Origin: Labrenzia sp. R4_2
GTDB lineage: Bacteria > Pseudomonadota > Alphaproteobacteria > Rhizobiales > Stappiaceae
Assembly (NCBI RefSeq): GCF_017743865.1
Contig: NZ_JAGHRJ010000003.1
Span: 310,001 to 374,000 of the forward strand
Length of the DNA: 64,000 nucleotides
Direction: 5' to 3'
The translations under genes were made by a program, and so were the position numbers. Below the pieces are notes generated by a model, which was given only the letters and a program-made list of their open reading frames with translations, was not told the origin of the DNA and made no database searches. This document shows positions 8,155 to 16,409 of this stretch, piece after piece (the first letter of the stretch is position 1; each line of letters starts with the position of its first letter).

Positions 8155-9249
8155 TCAGTTCGCGGTCAGAACACTTTGACAGGCCGTTGGTAGCGCAGCC
8201 AGGGCCATTGGGCGTTTCTTGACGATTTTCGGTTTTTCGCCGGCTTTGGGCGGGTTCTTTGGAACCCAAGGCTCATCGGAGAGCCAGTAGGTCAGGTGTT
8301 CACCGCATCCATCGCCCGGTGGCGGCGGGTTTTGGTTTTTGCAGCCGCCGCTTCCTGACGGGCAGGAGAGCCGCACATGGAAGTGGTAATGATGTCCCCA
8401 CCATGGGCGCACCTTGCGAAGCCAGGCCCGGTCTCTGCTGGTTTCAAACTCGCATAGTGCCTTTTTGATGGTCGGGTTCACGAAGATCCGGGCAACACGT
8501 TTGTCTGATGCAGCGCGCCGGATCAGCCGTGCATGTATATCGGTCCATTTCTTCGGATCGACGCTGCGGTCCGCCCCTTTCACATCAAGGCGGCCTTTCA
8601 GCATTGAGATTGCCGAAATCTGTTCCCGCTCTTCGGTTGTCAGCCGCCGTTGCGGCATCTCGGTCAGCCAGATATCGGCATCCAGACCAATCTGGTGGCT
8701 GGCATGTCCCGACACCATGGGCCCACCGCGTGGCTGCGCAAGATCACCCACGAGAAGTCCGTTCCAGCCAAGGCCCGGTGCGTCCTTGGCAAGATCTTTG
8801 AGAAAATCGATTAACTCCGGATGGCCCCAGTTGCGATTGCGTGACAAGCGCATCGCTTGCCAAGTCGGTCCATCGGTTGGCAGCATGGCCCCGCCGGCAA
8901 GACATCCCTTTGCATAAGAGCCAATGGCGCGGGCTTTCAAAGGGGCTGGTCCTTCCACATAACCAAAATAGTCCTTGGCGGGCTGACTGCCACGCAACAC
9001 GAGTTTGGGCTTGGAAGGTTGATACCCCTCCGGTACGGCCCGCTTTTCAGCCGGGATTGGAATTCCGGCGAACTTCTGGACCACTGAAGCCGCCGGTGGA
9101 TTGACCGTGCCGGGTTTTGCAGACGGAACGGGTTCTGCTGCAACACCTATCAAAGGCACCAAGGGCAGTGCGCCAAAAGCAAAGACGATTGCCTTAAGCG
9201 TGGTTTTCTTCCGGTTTGCGAAGTTGCGATGCGTCACGGCGGACCTCAT
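8155..9249 (-). CDS. mepA: Penicillin-insensitive murein endopeptidase
   Basis: A zinc-dependent LAS-type endopeptidase that cuts D-Ala-meso-DAP cross-links in peptidoglycan. The signature zinc motifs are present: GHASHQIGLDADIW and WWGHHYHFHVRLSCP. The N-terminus has a basic stretch followed by a hydrophobic signal segment (AIVFAFGALPLVPLIGVAAE), then a Pro-rich linker, so the enzyme should be periplasmic. The start is taken as the ATG at 9247-9249 (364 aa); an ATG nine codons upstream is possible and neither has a strong ribosome-binding site. A Cys-rich Pro/Gly segment follows the catalytic domain (CPSGSGGCKNQNPPPPGDGC), typical of alphaproteobacterial MepA. Confidence 0.94.
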   Translation of the reverse strand: MRSAVTHRNFANRKKTTLKAIVFAFGALPLVPLIGVAAEPVPSAKPGTVNPPAASVVQKFAGIPIPAEKRAVPEGYQPSKPKLVLRGSQPAKDYFGYVEGPAPLKARAIGSYAKGCLAGGAMLPTDGPTWQAMRLSRNRNWGHPELIDFLKDLAKDAPGLGWNGLLVGDLAQPRGGPMVSGHASHQIGLDADIWLTEMPQRRLTTEEREQISAISMLKGRLDVKGADRSVDPKKWTDIHARLIRRAASDKRVARIFVNPTIKKALCEFETSRDRAWLRKVRPWWGHHYHFHVRLSCPSGSGGCKNQNPPPPGDGCGEHLTYWLSDEPWVPKNPPKAGEKPKIVKKRPMALAALPTACQSVLTAN

Positions 9250-9308
9250 GCTCTGTGGCCGAAACCAAGTGCACAAAGATGCTGGCTCCTGAGGTTTCGG
9301 GCGCCCTT

Positions 9309-10394
9309 TTACGCAGCATGCCCCAAAACGGCATCGCTGGCATCTTTTTCGCGCGTTTCCACATGATCCTTCAACAGATCTGCAAGGTTATCCAGAAGCA
9401 CGGTATTGTCTCGGATCATGCGATCGGCCGCACCGTTCAAGGTCAAAATGTTGCCTGGGCGTGCGTTGTCGAAGTCTTCAGCGCTCGCCTCAAGCTCCCC
9501 TTCGATCCGGTGATAGGTGACACTGGGCAACTCATTGAACAAGTGGGTCGCCTGGTAAGATGCCGTCTGGGTTTGGCCATCTGAGAAGATAGATAGGATA
9601 GGCACACCCTTTGATGGCTGCATCCAACCAAGGGCTCCCCAACCAACGGCCTCCTGATAGGAGAAGGTTCGTTCCTGGGCCCGTCCCGTCCCGAGTGAAA
9701 TGATGACTAGTTCTTCAGTATCCCAACCCAGTTTGCGCGCTTCCAGATAGGCCGCAATGGTCGGATCGTTCATGAAGACCCCACCGTCCACCATGGGTTC
9801 TTCGCGCTTGCGGGTCAGGTTTTCGATTTTTGCCGGTTCGAAATAGGAGGGAGCTGCGGTTGTCGCCCGCACGGCCTGCCAGAAATAATAATCGTCGGGC
9901 CGGCTGCCGTTTTGCTCCAGTCCATTGGTCATGAACACGGCTTTGCGCTGCTCAATGTCGTAGGCGGTGAGAACCAGCTTGCACAGGCCGCTTGCCATGG
10001 ACGTCCATCCGAATTGCTCCTTCAGGATCTTTTCGAGAGAACGGGCATCATACGTTTCATCGAACAGACCAAGCGGATTGGTGAATGCACGGGCAAGGCG
10101 TGCGCTTAGCGAATATGAAAAAACCTCGCGGGCATCGCGCTCATAAAATGTTCGAAGTTCTGAGATCGTTGCTGCGGCTTCCCCCTTGTTGCCGCCAGGC
10201 CTCGGGGCGGAAAGTCCGGCTGCAATCAAACCGCCGGTCGAGGTGCCGGCCATGAGATCGAAGAGCTCGTGCATCGGCTGCGTGACGCCACGGTGCACGA
10301 GGCGGCTCTCCAGAGACTCCAGAATGCGCAACGGGATCAGACCCCGGACACCACCACCATCTATGGAGAGTATGAAGCGCTTCTTCTGGGTCAT
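9309..10394 (-). CDS. Patatin-like phospholipase
   Basis: A 361-aa patatin-fold lipid acyl hydrolase. The oxyanion loop DGGGVRGLIP (about residues 12-21), nucleophile elbow GTSTGG and catalytic Asp in MVDGGVFMNDP form the Ser-Asp dyad. The DGGGxRG-xxP form and length are those of the plant-patatin/CapV-like branch rather than the RssA type. No signal peptide, so it is cytoplasmic or membrane-peripheral. CapV relatives are CBASS effectors, but no cyclase (CD-NTase) gene is in this window, so a defence role has no support here. The gene is monocistronic, with 286 bp between it and the divergent M42 peptidase. Confidence 0.9.
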   Translation of the reverse strand: MTQKKRFILSIDGGGVRGLIPLRILESLESRLVHRGVTQPMHELFDLMAGTSTGGLIAAGLSAPRPGGNKGEAAATISELRTFYERDAREVFSYSLSARLARAFTNPLGLFDETYDARSLEKILKEQFGWTSMASGLCKLVLTAYDIEQRKAVFMTNGLEQNGSRPDDYYFWQAVRATTAAPSYFEPAKIENLTRKREEPMVDGGVFMNDPTIAAYLEARKLGWDTEELVIISLGTGRAQERTFSYQEAVGWGALGWMQPSKGVPILSIFSDGQTQTASYQATHLFNELPSVTYHRIEGELEASAEDFDNARPGNILTLNGAADRMIRDNTVLLDNLADLLKDHVETREKDASDAVLGHAA

Positions 10395-10463
10395 GAAAAA
10401 TCCCCTTGTTCAATTGATGGGTTTCCAGTCGATCTGCCGTAACGTCGTCTGAATGTCTTGTTA

Positions 10464-10555
10464 TACCAAAATCAATTATTTGACGGGAATTACGTCACAG
10501 CAATGGCAGTTGGTGAGATTCAGCCGCAAAATGCCGACATAACTTGATTTTGGTA
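10464..10555. repeat. Perfect 12-bp inverted repeat pair in the patatin/M42 intergenic region
   Basis: TACCAAAATCAA (10464-10475) and its exact complement TTGATTTTGGTA (10544-10555) are separated by 68 bp. The region lies between two divergent starts. It could be a pair of operator half sites for looping, or ends of a small repeated element. No other copy was noticed in the window. Confidence 0.5.
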
Positions 10556-10680
10556 AATCACCGCGCGGCATGTGGCGCTTTTTTGCCGCGAGAGCAGGTG
10601 GCTTGTTTCCACTCAGCCTTTGTCCAGGCTGAAATTTCAGATTAGGATCGCGGCGATTTTCATATCAAACAGGACATTCC

Positions 10681-11724
10681 ATGAATATCGATCTGCTTCG
10701 ACGTCTTTGTGAAACACCAGGTGTGCCGGGTCATGAGCATCGGGTTCGGGACTTGATCAAATCCGAAATCGAAGGGCTCTTTGATGAGGTGACAACGGAC
10801 CCCATGGGCTCGCTGCTTTGCCGCCGGAACTCTCGCAAGAAGCCGAAGAGAGGGGATCCGAAGAAGGTCATGTTGCTGTGTCACATGGACGAGATCGGTT
10901 TTTTGGTTTCGCATGTAACCGACAAGGGGTTTGTGCATGTTCAGCCGGTCGGCGGCTTTGACGCGCGCAACCTGTTCTCCCGCCGCGTGCTCGTCTCGAC
11001 GGACGATGGCGACTACAAGGGTGTCATGAACCCGGGCGGCAAGCCGATCCATATTTCTTCTCCCGAGGAACGCAAGAAGGTTCCGGAGCCCAAGGACTTT
11101 GTCGTGGACTTGGGTCTTGGAGAGAGCACCAAGGATCTCATCAAGGTCGGTGATATGGTCACCATGGATGAGCCTTTGATCGAAATCGGCGAAAAGATCG
11201 TGTCAAAGGCGTTGGACAACCGGATTGCCTGCTGGCTCGGGATCGAGGCCATCAAGGCGCTGGGCAAGTCCAAGCACGAATGTGAAATCCATGTCGCCTT
11301 CACCTGCCAGGAAGAGGTCGGTCTGCGGGGCGCACGCACCGCATCGTTTGCTATCAAACCGGACATCGGACTGGGCATCGACGTTACACTGGCCTGCGAT
11401 ACGCCGGGAGTTCCGGAACAGGATCGCACTACGGTGCAGGGCGAAGGGTTCGGCCTCCATGTCAAGGATTCCAGCTTCATCGCCGACCGTGATCTGGTGA
11501 AGGAGATTGAAGCGCTGGCTGAGAAGGAAGAGATTTCGTATCAGCGCACAATGCTGGCAGCAGGCGGTCAGGACGGTGCGGCTGCTCAGCAGGCGGCGGC
11601 AGGTGCGAAAGCTGTCGGGATCGTGGTCGGCACCCGCTACATCCACACGGTTACAGAGATGATCCACAAGTCCGACCTTCAGGCAGCCCTCGACATTCTT
11701 GCCGCATATCTGAAAAAAGCTTGA
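10681..11724 (+). CDS. M42-family metallo-aminopeptidase (FrvX/endoglucanase-like)
   Basis: A 347-aa M42 peptidase, a dinuclear-metal cytoplasmic aminopeptidase of the PepA/TET group that usually forms a dodecamer. Visible elements: the start LLRRLCETPGVPGHEHRVRD, the metal-binding HMDEIGFLVSHV (His-x-Asp), ALDNRIACWLGIEA, the catalytic Glu pair in FTCQEEVGLRGA, and GTRYIHTVTEMIHKSDL near the C-terminus. The length is typical. Members are often misnamed endoglucanase. It is a single gene with a start ATG at 10681; a weak GC-rich hairpin follows at 11738-11758. Confidence 0.92.
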   Translation: MNIDLLRRLCETPGVPGHEHRVRDLIKSEIEGLFDEVTTDPMGSLLCRRNSRKKPKRGDPKKVMLLCHMDEIGFLVSHVTDKGFVHVQPVGGFDARNLFSRRVLVSTDDGDYKGVMNPGGKPIHISSPEERKKVPEPKDFVVDLGLGESTKDLIKVGDMVTMDEPLIEIGEKIVSKALDNRIACWLGIEAIKALGKSKHECEIHVAFTCQEEVGLRGARTASFAIKPDIGLGIDVTLACDTPGVPEQDRTTVQGEGFGLHVKDSSFIADRDLVKEIEALAEKEEISYQRTMLAAGGQDGAAAQQAAAGAKAVGIVVGTRYIHTVTEMIHKSDLQAALDILAAYLKKA

Positions 11725-11783
11725 TGATGTGTCAGCTCAGGGCGCGTTTGGTGCCCTGGGCGCTTTGCTCGGTGCTTTTGGTA

Positions 11784-12374
11784 TCAGGCGGTTAGACCCG
11801 CCAGCTTGGAAATCTGTGACCCTGTACCAGCATAGAGCTCGCTGACTGCGGAGCTTTGGTAGCTGAAGGATCCGTTGTCAAATTCGCCTTCAATGGTGGA
11901 AGCGTTTGCAGAGCGCACCGAGAGCCCGGTCTCGGAATTGAAGGACACCCGTTCGAACGAGACGAACTGCGCAGAAACGGTTTCCCCGTCGATCTCGGCT
12001 TCAATCGTTGTTGTTGAGATTGTCGCGCTTTCATAGGCGAGGGACGAACTGGAGACACTGCCATCTTCGCCGAGTGCCGATTTCAACTGACCAGCCGTTT
12101 TCTGATAATCCTCGACGGTCGCCAGCGCGCCGTCTTTCTCGTCTTCGTCGCCCTCTTTGCCGTCTTCAACGGCTTCACGAAGGGCTGCAATCACAACGGC
12201 GTCTTCTTCCGCCTGCTGCGAGGCAGCCTCCGATAGGCTGACGGCGGTGTCCTTGGGCGGCTGACCTGGCTTTCCGTCTTCAGCCTCCTGCTTTGCAGAC
12301 GGGTTTGCGGAGCCTTGAAACGAAGCGGACAACAGGCTGGTGCTTTGTGTTGTGGTTTCAATCGAGATTTGCAT
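11784..12374 (-). CDS. Acidic Ser/Thr-rich hypothetical protein
   Basis: About 196 aa from the ATG at 12372-12374, which has a GGAGCG ribosome-binding site; ten further codons upstream are open. The N-terminal third is low-complexity and Ser/Thr/Gln-rich, the middle is highly acidic (EAVEDGKEGDEDEKDG), and the C-terminal half has an alternating beta-like pattern (TTTIEAEIDGETVSAQFVSFERVSF). No signal peptide, TM segment or known motif. The layout resembles proteins with a disordered N-terminus and one small beta domain. It lies between convergent M42 and the esterase/MFS pair and is probably transcribed alone. Function unknown. Confidence 0.65.
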   Translation of the reverse strand: MQISIETTTQSTSLLSASFQGSANPSAKQEAEDGKPGQPPKDTAVSLSEAASQQAEEDAVVIAALREAVEDGKEGDEDEKDGALATVEDYQKTAGQLKSALGEDGSVSSSSLAYESATISTTTIEAEIDGETVSAQFVSFERVSFNSETGLSVRSANASTIEGEFDNGSFSYQSSAVSELYAGTGSQISKLAGLTA

Positions 12375-12478
12375 GACGCGCTCCGGATAGTCCCCAGTTA
12401 ACAAGGAGACACTTCATTAGGAGACTGGACCAAAACCGTTAAGAAGCCATTAACCAATTGCCGGGGCTCATGTGACGG

Positions 12479-13147
12479 CTAGAGGAATGTCTTTTCAAGA
12501 AATTGGCGCCCCAAAATGAGCCCGCGCTCGTCAATGCCATGTCCCAAATCATCCAGGCAATGCGCTTCGACTGTTAAACCAGCCTGCGCTAGTGCGATTC
12601 GTGCGGCTTTCAGATGATAGGCAGGAACGACATCATCATCTGCGCCATGCACGATTAAGGTAGGAGGAGGTGCTGGGAGGACCGGGAGCGTCGCAACTCC
12701 CGGCAAAAGACCTGAGTAGGCCATAAGACAGGCGGGCGGTGTTTTCCGGCGCAGACCCGCTTGAAACGTCATCATGGCTCCCTGACTGAACCCAACCAAT
12801 GCAAGAGCTGCATCGTTGAGACCCAGGGAGATCAGTTCGGCATCGAGGAACCGGTCGAGCGCTGGTTGAGCCGCTTGCGCACCGATTTCGTACTCCCGCG
12901 GTGTCCGCTCTTCCAGGGCAAACCACTGCCGCCCTCCAAAGGCTTCAAATGGCAAGGGCTCAGGAGCATTGGGCGCAACGAAAGCTGCGTTGGGAAGAAT
13001 CTGTTGCCAAGCCTGGCCGAGATCAATCAGGTCGGTGCCGTCGGCGCCATAACCATGGAGGATGACGACCAGTTGTTCTGCAGCGCCTCCGGAGAGCGGT
13101 GCAAGACGAGGCCCGTCAAGCGACGGGTTGAACGAAGATGATGTCAT
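12479..13147 (-). CDS. Alpha/beta-hydrolase esterase (carboxylesterase/phospholipase family, YpfH-like)
   Basis: 222 aa with a complete hydrolase triad: oxyanion segment VVILHGYGADGTDLIDLG, nucleophile elbow GFSQGAMM, Asp in VHGADDDVVP and His in LGHGID. This is the acyl-protein-thioesterase-like family that hydrolyses short acyl esters and thioesters. Length is normal and no signal peptide is seen. Its start overlaps the end of the MFS transporter gene by 4 bases (ATGA), so the two are translationally coupled, hinting that the esterase may act on a compound handled by the transporter (inference). Confidence 0.92.
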   Translation of the reverse strand: MTSSSFNPSLDGPRLAPLSGGAAEQLVVILHGYGADGTDLIDLGQAWQQILPNAAFVAPNAPEPLPFEAFGGRQWFALEERTPREYEIGAQAAQPALDRFLDAELISLGLNDAALALVGFSQGAMMTFQAGLRRKTPPACLMAYSGLLPGVATLPVLPAPPPTLIVHGADDDVVPAYHLKAARIALAQAGLTVEAHCLDDLGHGIDERGLILGRQFLEKTFL

Positions 13148-14412
13148 TCTTTCACCGGCGTTTGCGAAGGGGCTGTTTGCGTGTTTGCTAAGGCGATCCG
13201 TTGATTTTTGAGGAACGGGAGTGCGATTAAGCCAGATAATGAGATAAGCACTGCGGCAATCACAAACGGGATGCCTGGGAAGTAAAGGTCTGTCCCGTCC
13301 CTCGTAAAAAAGGAAAAGCTCTGGGTCATGACAAAGGGGCTGATGATCATGGCAAGCCCGGCTGCACTCGCGATCAGACCCTGCAGTTCGCCTTGCGCGT
13401 TGTCGGGAACCCGGTTGGACATCAAGCCGGTGAAGGCAGGTGTCGCAAGCGCGCCCATAACAGCAAATCCAATAAACGCATAAGCGACCCAGCCGCTTTC
13501 AGCGACGGAAAGAGCAACAAACGCAATCAGGTTGCAGGTGAGGCCAATCATGAGAGTGGCGCCGGTCCCGATCCTGCGGTCCAGAACGCGGATCAGATAT
13601 CCTTGCACGATTGCGTAACCGAACCCGACCACGGCAAGGGACAAGCCGATATCGGCTGGGGTCCAGGCAAAGACTTCTGCAGTGAAATAGCTCCAGACAG
13701 CCGGATAAACGTAGTGGGCAATGTCAAGCAGAAGTAGCGCCAACAGGAGCACACGCACCTCCTTGTTGGAAGAGATGTGTTTTAAGGCGCCGAATGGATT
13801 GGCGCGCTTCCAATTGAAGGCGCGACGGTTTTCCAGTTTCAGTGTTTCTGGCAGCACAAAATAGCCAAAGAGGAAGTTGACAAAAGACAACGCAGCACCG
13901 GCGTAGAACGGGGCTCGAGATCCGTATTCCCCAAGCAGCCCTCCAATGACCGGCCCCAGCACAAAGCCGACGCCAAAAGCCGCACCAAGAAGGCCGAAAT
14001 TCTTCGCCCGGTCTTCCTTCTCCGAGATATCTGCAATGTAAGCCGCTCCCGCAGAGTAGGTGGCACCGGCAATCCCGGAGATCATCCGGGCAATGAACAG
14101 CACCGCAAGGTTCCAGGACAGAGCAATCAGGAGATAATCAGCCGCCACGGTCAGCGTCGAGATAAGCAAAACGGGCCGGCGTCCGAACCTGTCTGACAGG
14201 CTGCCGAGCGTTGGACCGAACAAAAACTGCATCAAGGCAAAGACGACACTCAGCCATCCGCCCCACAGTGCAGCTTCACCGACAGGCAGGCTGGTGAGTT
14301 CGGTCAATAGGCTCGGCATCACCGGCATCATGAGACCGATGCCCATCGCATTGATGGTCAAGGTAATGAAGATGAAGATAAGCGCGTTGGATCGCTTCGG
14401 GCGGCCGGGCAA
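13144..14412 (-). CDS. MFS drug/proton antiporter, TetA-like
   Basis: A 422-aa, 12-TM major facilitator. Motif A is [16 protein letters not shown] after TM2, and motif C-like [21 protein letters not shown] is in TM5. The N-terminus ([14 protein letters not shown]) and overall layout match the TetA(41)/TetA family of inner-membrane efflux pumps. This assigns family only; tetracycline resistance is not established. No divergent tetR neighbours it. It is co-transcribed with the downstream esterase by a 4-base overlap. The upstream gap holds the cold-shock terminator, so it has its own promoter or relies on readthrough. Confidence 0.9.
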   Translation of the reverse strand: MPGRPKRSNALIFIFITLTINAMGIGLMMPVMPSLLTELTSLPVGEAALWGGWLSVVFALMQFLFGPTLGSLSDRFGRRPVLLISTLTVAADYLLIALSWNLAVLFIARMISGIAGATYSAGAAYIADISEKEDRAKNFGLLGAAFGVGFVLGPVIGGLLGEYGSRAPFYAGAALSFVNFLFGYFVLPETLKLENRRAFNWKRANPFGALKHISSNKEVRVLLLALLLLDIAHYVYPAVWSYFTAEVFAWTPADIGLSLAVVGFGYAIVQGYLIRVLDRRIGTGATLMIGLTCNLIAFVALSVAESGWVAYAFIGFAVMGALATPAFTGLMSNRVPDNAQGELQGLIASAAGLAMIISPFVMTQSFSFFTRDGTDLYFPGIPFVIAAVLISLSGLIALPFLKNQRIALANTQTAPSQTPVKE

Positions 14413-14491
14413 AGAATTGTTCCTTCAATACAACTTGAAGGAAACGCGCAAAACCAGTTTCAGGCAAGAGTGTTTCTGGGGAAAGGCCAAC

Positions 14492-14516
14492 AAAAAAGGG
14501 CGGTGAAACCGCCCTT
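14492..14516 (-). terminator. Terminator of the cold-shock gene
   Basis: On the minus strand AAGGGCGG-TTTCA-CCGCCC is followed by TTTTTT. The 6-bp GC stem, 5-base loop and T run form a textbook intrinsic terminator 24 bp after the gene stop. Confidence 0.85.
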
Positions 14517-14540
14517 CCATACCGCAAGTGCCGATTGGCC

Positions 14541-14741
14541 TTACAGGACTTTGAGGTCTTCGGCGACCATCTGGCCACGGCGCCACTCAAGATCGAATGC
14601 CACGAGTTGGCCTTCCTTCAGCGAGTCGATGCCGGACCGGCGCAAAGCCGTGATGTCAACGAGGATGTCGTCCCCGTCTTCGGGTTCGATCGTGCCGACA
14701 CCGCGGCCCTTATCAAACCATTTTACGTTTCCATGTAGCAT
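14541..14741 (-). CDS. Divergent CspA-family cold-shock protein
   Basis: 66 aa with one OB-fold cold-shock domain (NVKWFDKGRGVGTIEPEDG). The RNP1 motif, normally KGFGFI, is KGRGVGTI, and RNP2, normally VFVH, is ILVD, so several aromatic nucleic-acid-stacking residues are absent. The segment ALRRSGIDSLKEGQLVAFDLE is well kept. It is therefore likely an RNA- or DNA-binding protein of altered affinity, and cold induction cannot be assumed. It has its own terminator and a long upstream gap (271 bp) that could hold a structured leader with a TCAAAGCTTTGA palindrome near 14803. Confidence 0.87.
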   Translation of the reverse strand: MLHGNVKWFDKGRGVGTIEPEDGDDILVDITALRRSGIDSLKEGQLVAFDLEWRRGQMVAEDLKVL

Positions 14742-15012
14742 GGAGTCTTCTTTCCAATTTCTTGCATCAAAGCATCAGCGCGCTTGTCTAGCGCAGCATT
14801 TCAAAGCTTTGATGACAGTTCTTTATTGTAATACTAAAATACAAGTCTGCAGCGGGAGGCTTGTCTGGCGCTTGTTCCAATGAGGAAGAAAATACAAGCG
14901 GCCCAAAACCAAAAACTACAGCCGGTCTGAGCAGTCTTCGTATGAACTCAGACCACTTAGACTGACTTGATATGGTTGCTCAATCGTTAAATACAAGGTT
15001 GGGCGGTTGAGC

Positions 15013-15465
15013 TTAGAGTTCTGCGTTGATGACGTAGTTGAGGATTTTGACGATCTGGTCCGGGGTTTCCGCGACAGCAAGAGCTGCAGCATCAACTTCC
15101 TTCAGAGGATGGGTCAAGGACGGATCGTGAAGTATGATCAATGACTTACCAAGGGCTGAAGCGTAGCCGGCATCGAAGGCTGCATTCCATTGCTTGTACT
15201 TGTCGCCGAACCGGACAACGACGATATCGGCCTTTTCAATCAGTGTCCGGGTGCGGATGGCATTCACCTTCGCGCCTTTGTGATCGTACCAGAACTTCTT
15301 GTCTTCGCCGCCGAGAATCGCTGCGCCGCAATCGTCGCTGGCCTCGTGGTTGGTGACCGGTGCAGAAAAACTGACCGGCAATCCGGCGACCTCCGTTGCG
15401 CTAACGATCTGTTCGCGCCAGTCGGTGTGAATCTCACCGGAGAGATAAACGCGCCATTCACTCAT
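15013..15465 (-). CDS. ytoQ: YtoQ-family protein (nucleoside 2-deoxyribosyltransferase-like fold)
   Basis: 150 aa from the ATG at 15463-15465 (MSEWRVYLSGEIHTDWRE), which has an AAAGGCAAG ribosome-binding site; the longer open frame upstream lacks one. The motifs YLSGEIHTDWR, SAPVTNHEASDDCG, RTRTLIEKADIVVVRFGDKYKQWNAAFD and GYASALGKSLIILHD are those of the YtoQ family, a branch related to nucleoside 2-deoxyribosyltransferases. Enzyme activity has not been defined for the family as far as I know. It lies 80 bp after the epimerase-like gene on the same strand and may be co-transcribed. Confidence 0.9.
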   Translation of the reverse strand: MSEWRVYLSGEIHTDWREQIVSATEVAGLPVSFSAPVTNHEASDDCGAAILGGEDKKFWYDHKGAKVNAIRTRTLIEKADIVVVRFGDKYKQWNAAFDAGYASALGKSLIILHDPSLTHPLKEVDAAALAVAETPDQIVKILNYVINAEL

Positions 15466-15545
15466 GTTCTTGCCTTTCTGGGTCGAGGGATGCGGGCAGT
15501 GTGCCGCATCCGTTGGCCAGAAACTGGAAAACCGGTTCGCAGGTG

Positions 15546-16409
15546 TCAACCGTAGTTCTGGACAAGAGTGTTTAAGGCAATCCGATAATCCGGATAGCGG
15601 AAGGTATAGCCGAGTTCGTTTTTGACGCGTTCGTTCGAAACCCGTTTGTTCTCACCATAAAATGACCGGGCCATTGGTGTGAGGTCCGCTGTTTCGAAGG
15701 CAACTTCCGGCGGTGGTGTCACACCCAGCAGTTCAGCAGCGTATGTCACGACATCTTGCGGCGGCGCAGGCTGGTCATCCGTGACATTGAAAATGCGTGT
15801 CTTTGGCGACTGCATGGCGATTGAAACCGCGCCTGCAATGTCCGCGACATGGATCCGGTTGAACACCTGTCCGGGCTTGATCAAGCGCCGGGCGCGGCCT
15901 TTTTTGAAGTTCTCGAACGTGTTGCGGCCTGGCCCGTAAATTCCGGAGAGCCTAAAAATCTGAACAGGCACCGAGGTCCGCTCTGCGAAAGAAAGCCAGG
16001 CCTCTTCAGCGGCGACGCGTTGGACTGAGCGTTTGGAGACCGGTTTGCAAGCGGTGGTTTCGTCCACCCAAGCCCCGTCGTGGTTTCCATAAACGCCGAC
16101 AGTCGACAGGTAGCCGACCCATTGCGGAGAGGCTGCGGCAATATCCGCGCCGTGTCGGTTGAGAACTGGGTCGCCGGCCTCATTCGGGGCAATGGACACA
16201 AGCACGTGGGTTGCGGTTGAAAGCGCGTCCGCAATCCCGTCGCAAGGAGTTTCGCCATCGAAGATAAACGGCTCAATACCGTTTTCGCGGAGAGCGCTGG
16301 CCTTTTCCGCAGACCGTGTCGTGCCACCGATCCAGTCAAAGCGATCCCGCACTTCTTCGATAATCGCTTTTGAAGAATACCCGACACCAAAAACAAACAG
16401 GCGCATCAC
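15546..16409 (-). CDS. NAD(P)-dependent epimerase/dehydratase-like protein (YeeZ-like SDR)
   Basis: A 287-aa extended-SDR protein. The N-terminal Rossmann motif is RLFVFGVGYSSKAI, and the later segments YLSTVGVYGNHDGAWVDE, SKRSVQRVAAEEAW and IFRLSGIYGPGRN match the YeeZ-type family. The usual YxxxK catalytic pair is replaced by a TVGVYG/SKRS arrangement typical of atypical SDRs, so a redox or epimerase reaction should not be assumed. Its start overlaps the stop of the TrmH-type methyltransferase by 4 bases, indicating an operon. Confidence 0.87.
   Translation of the reverse strand: MMRLFVFGVGYSSKAIIEEVRDRFDWIGGTTRSAEKASALRENGIEPFIFDGETPCDGIADALSTATHVLVSIAPNEAGDPVLNRHGADIAAASPQWVGYLSTVGVYGNHDGAWVDETTACKPVSKRSVQRVAAEEAWLSFAERTSVPVQIFRLSGIYGPGRNTFENFKKGRARRLIKPGQVFNRIHVADIAGAVSIAMQSPKTRIFNVTDDQPAPPQDVVTYAAELLGVTPPPEVAFETADLTPMARSFYGENKRVSNERVKNELGYTFRYPDYRIALNTLVQNYG

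Noticed and set aside
9309-10394. A CBASS defence system based on the patatin
   Set aside because: No CD-NTase, HORMA or Cap2/Cap3 gene is near, so effector status is unsupported.
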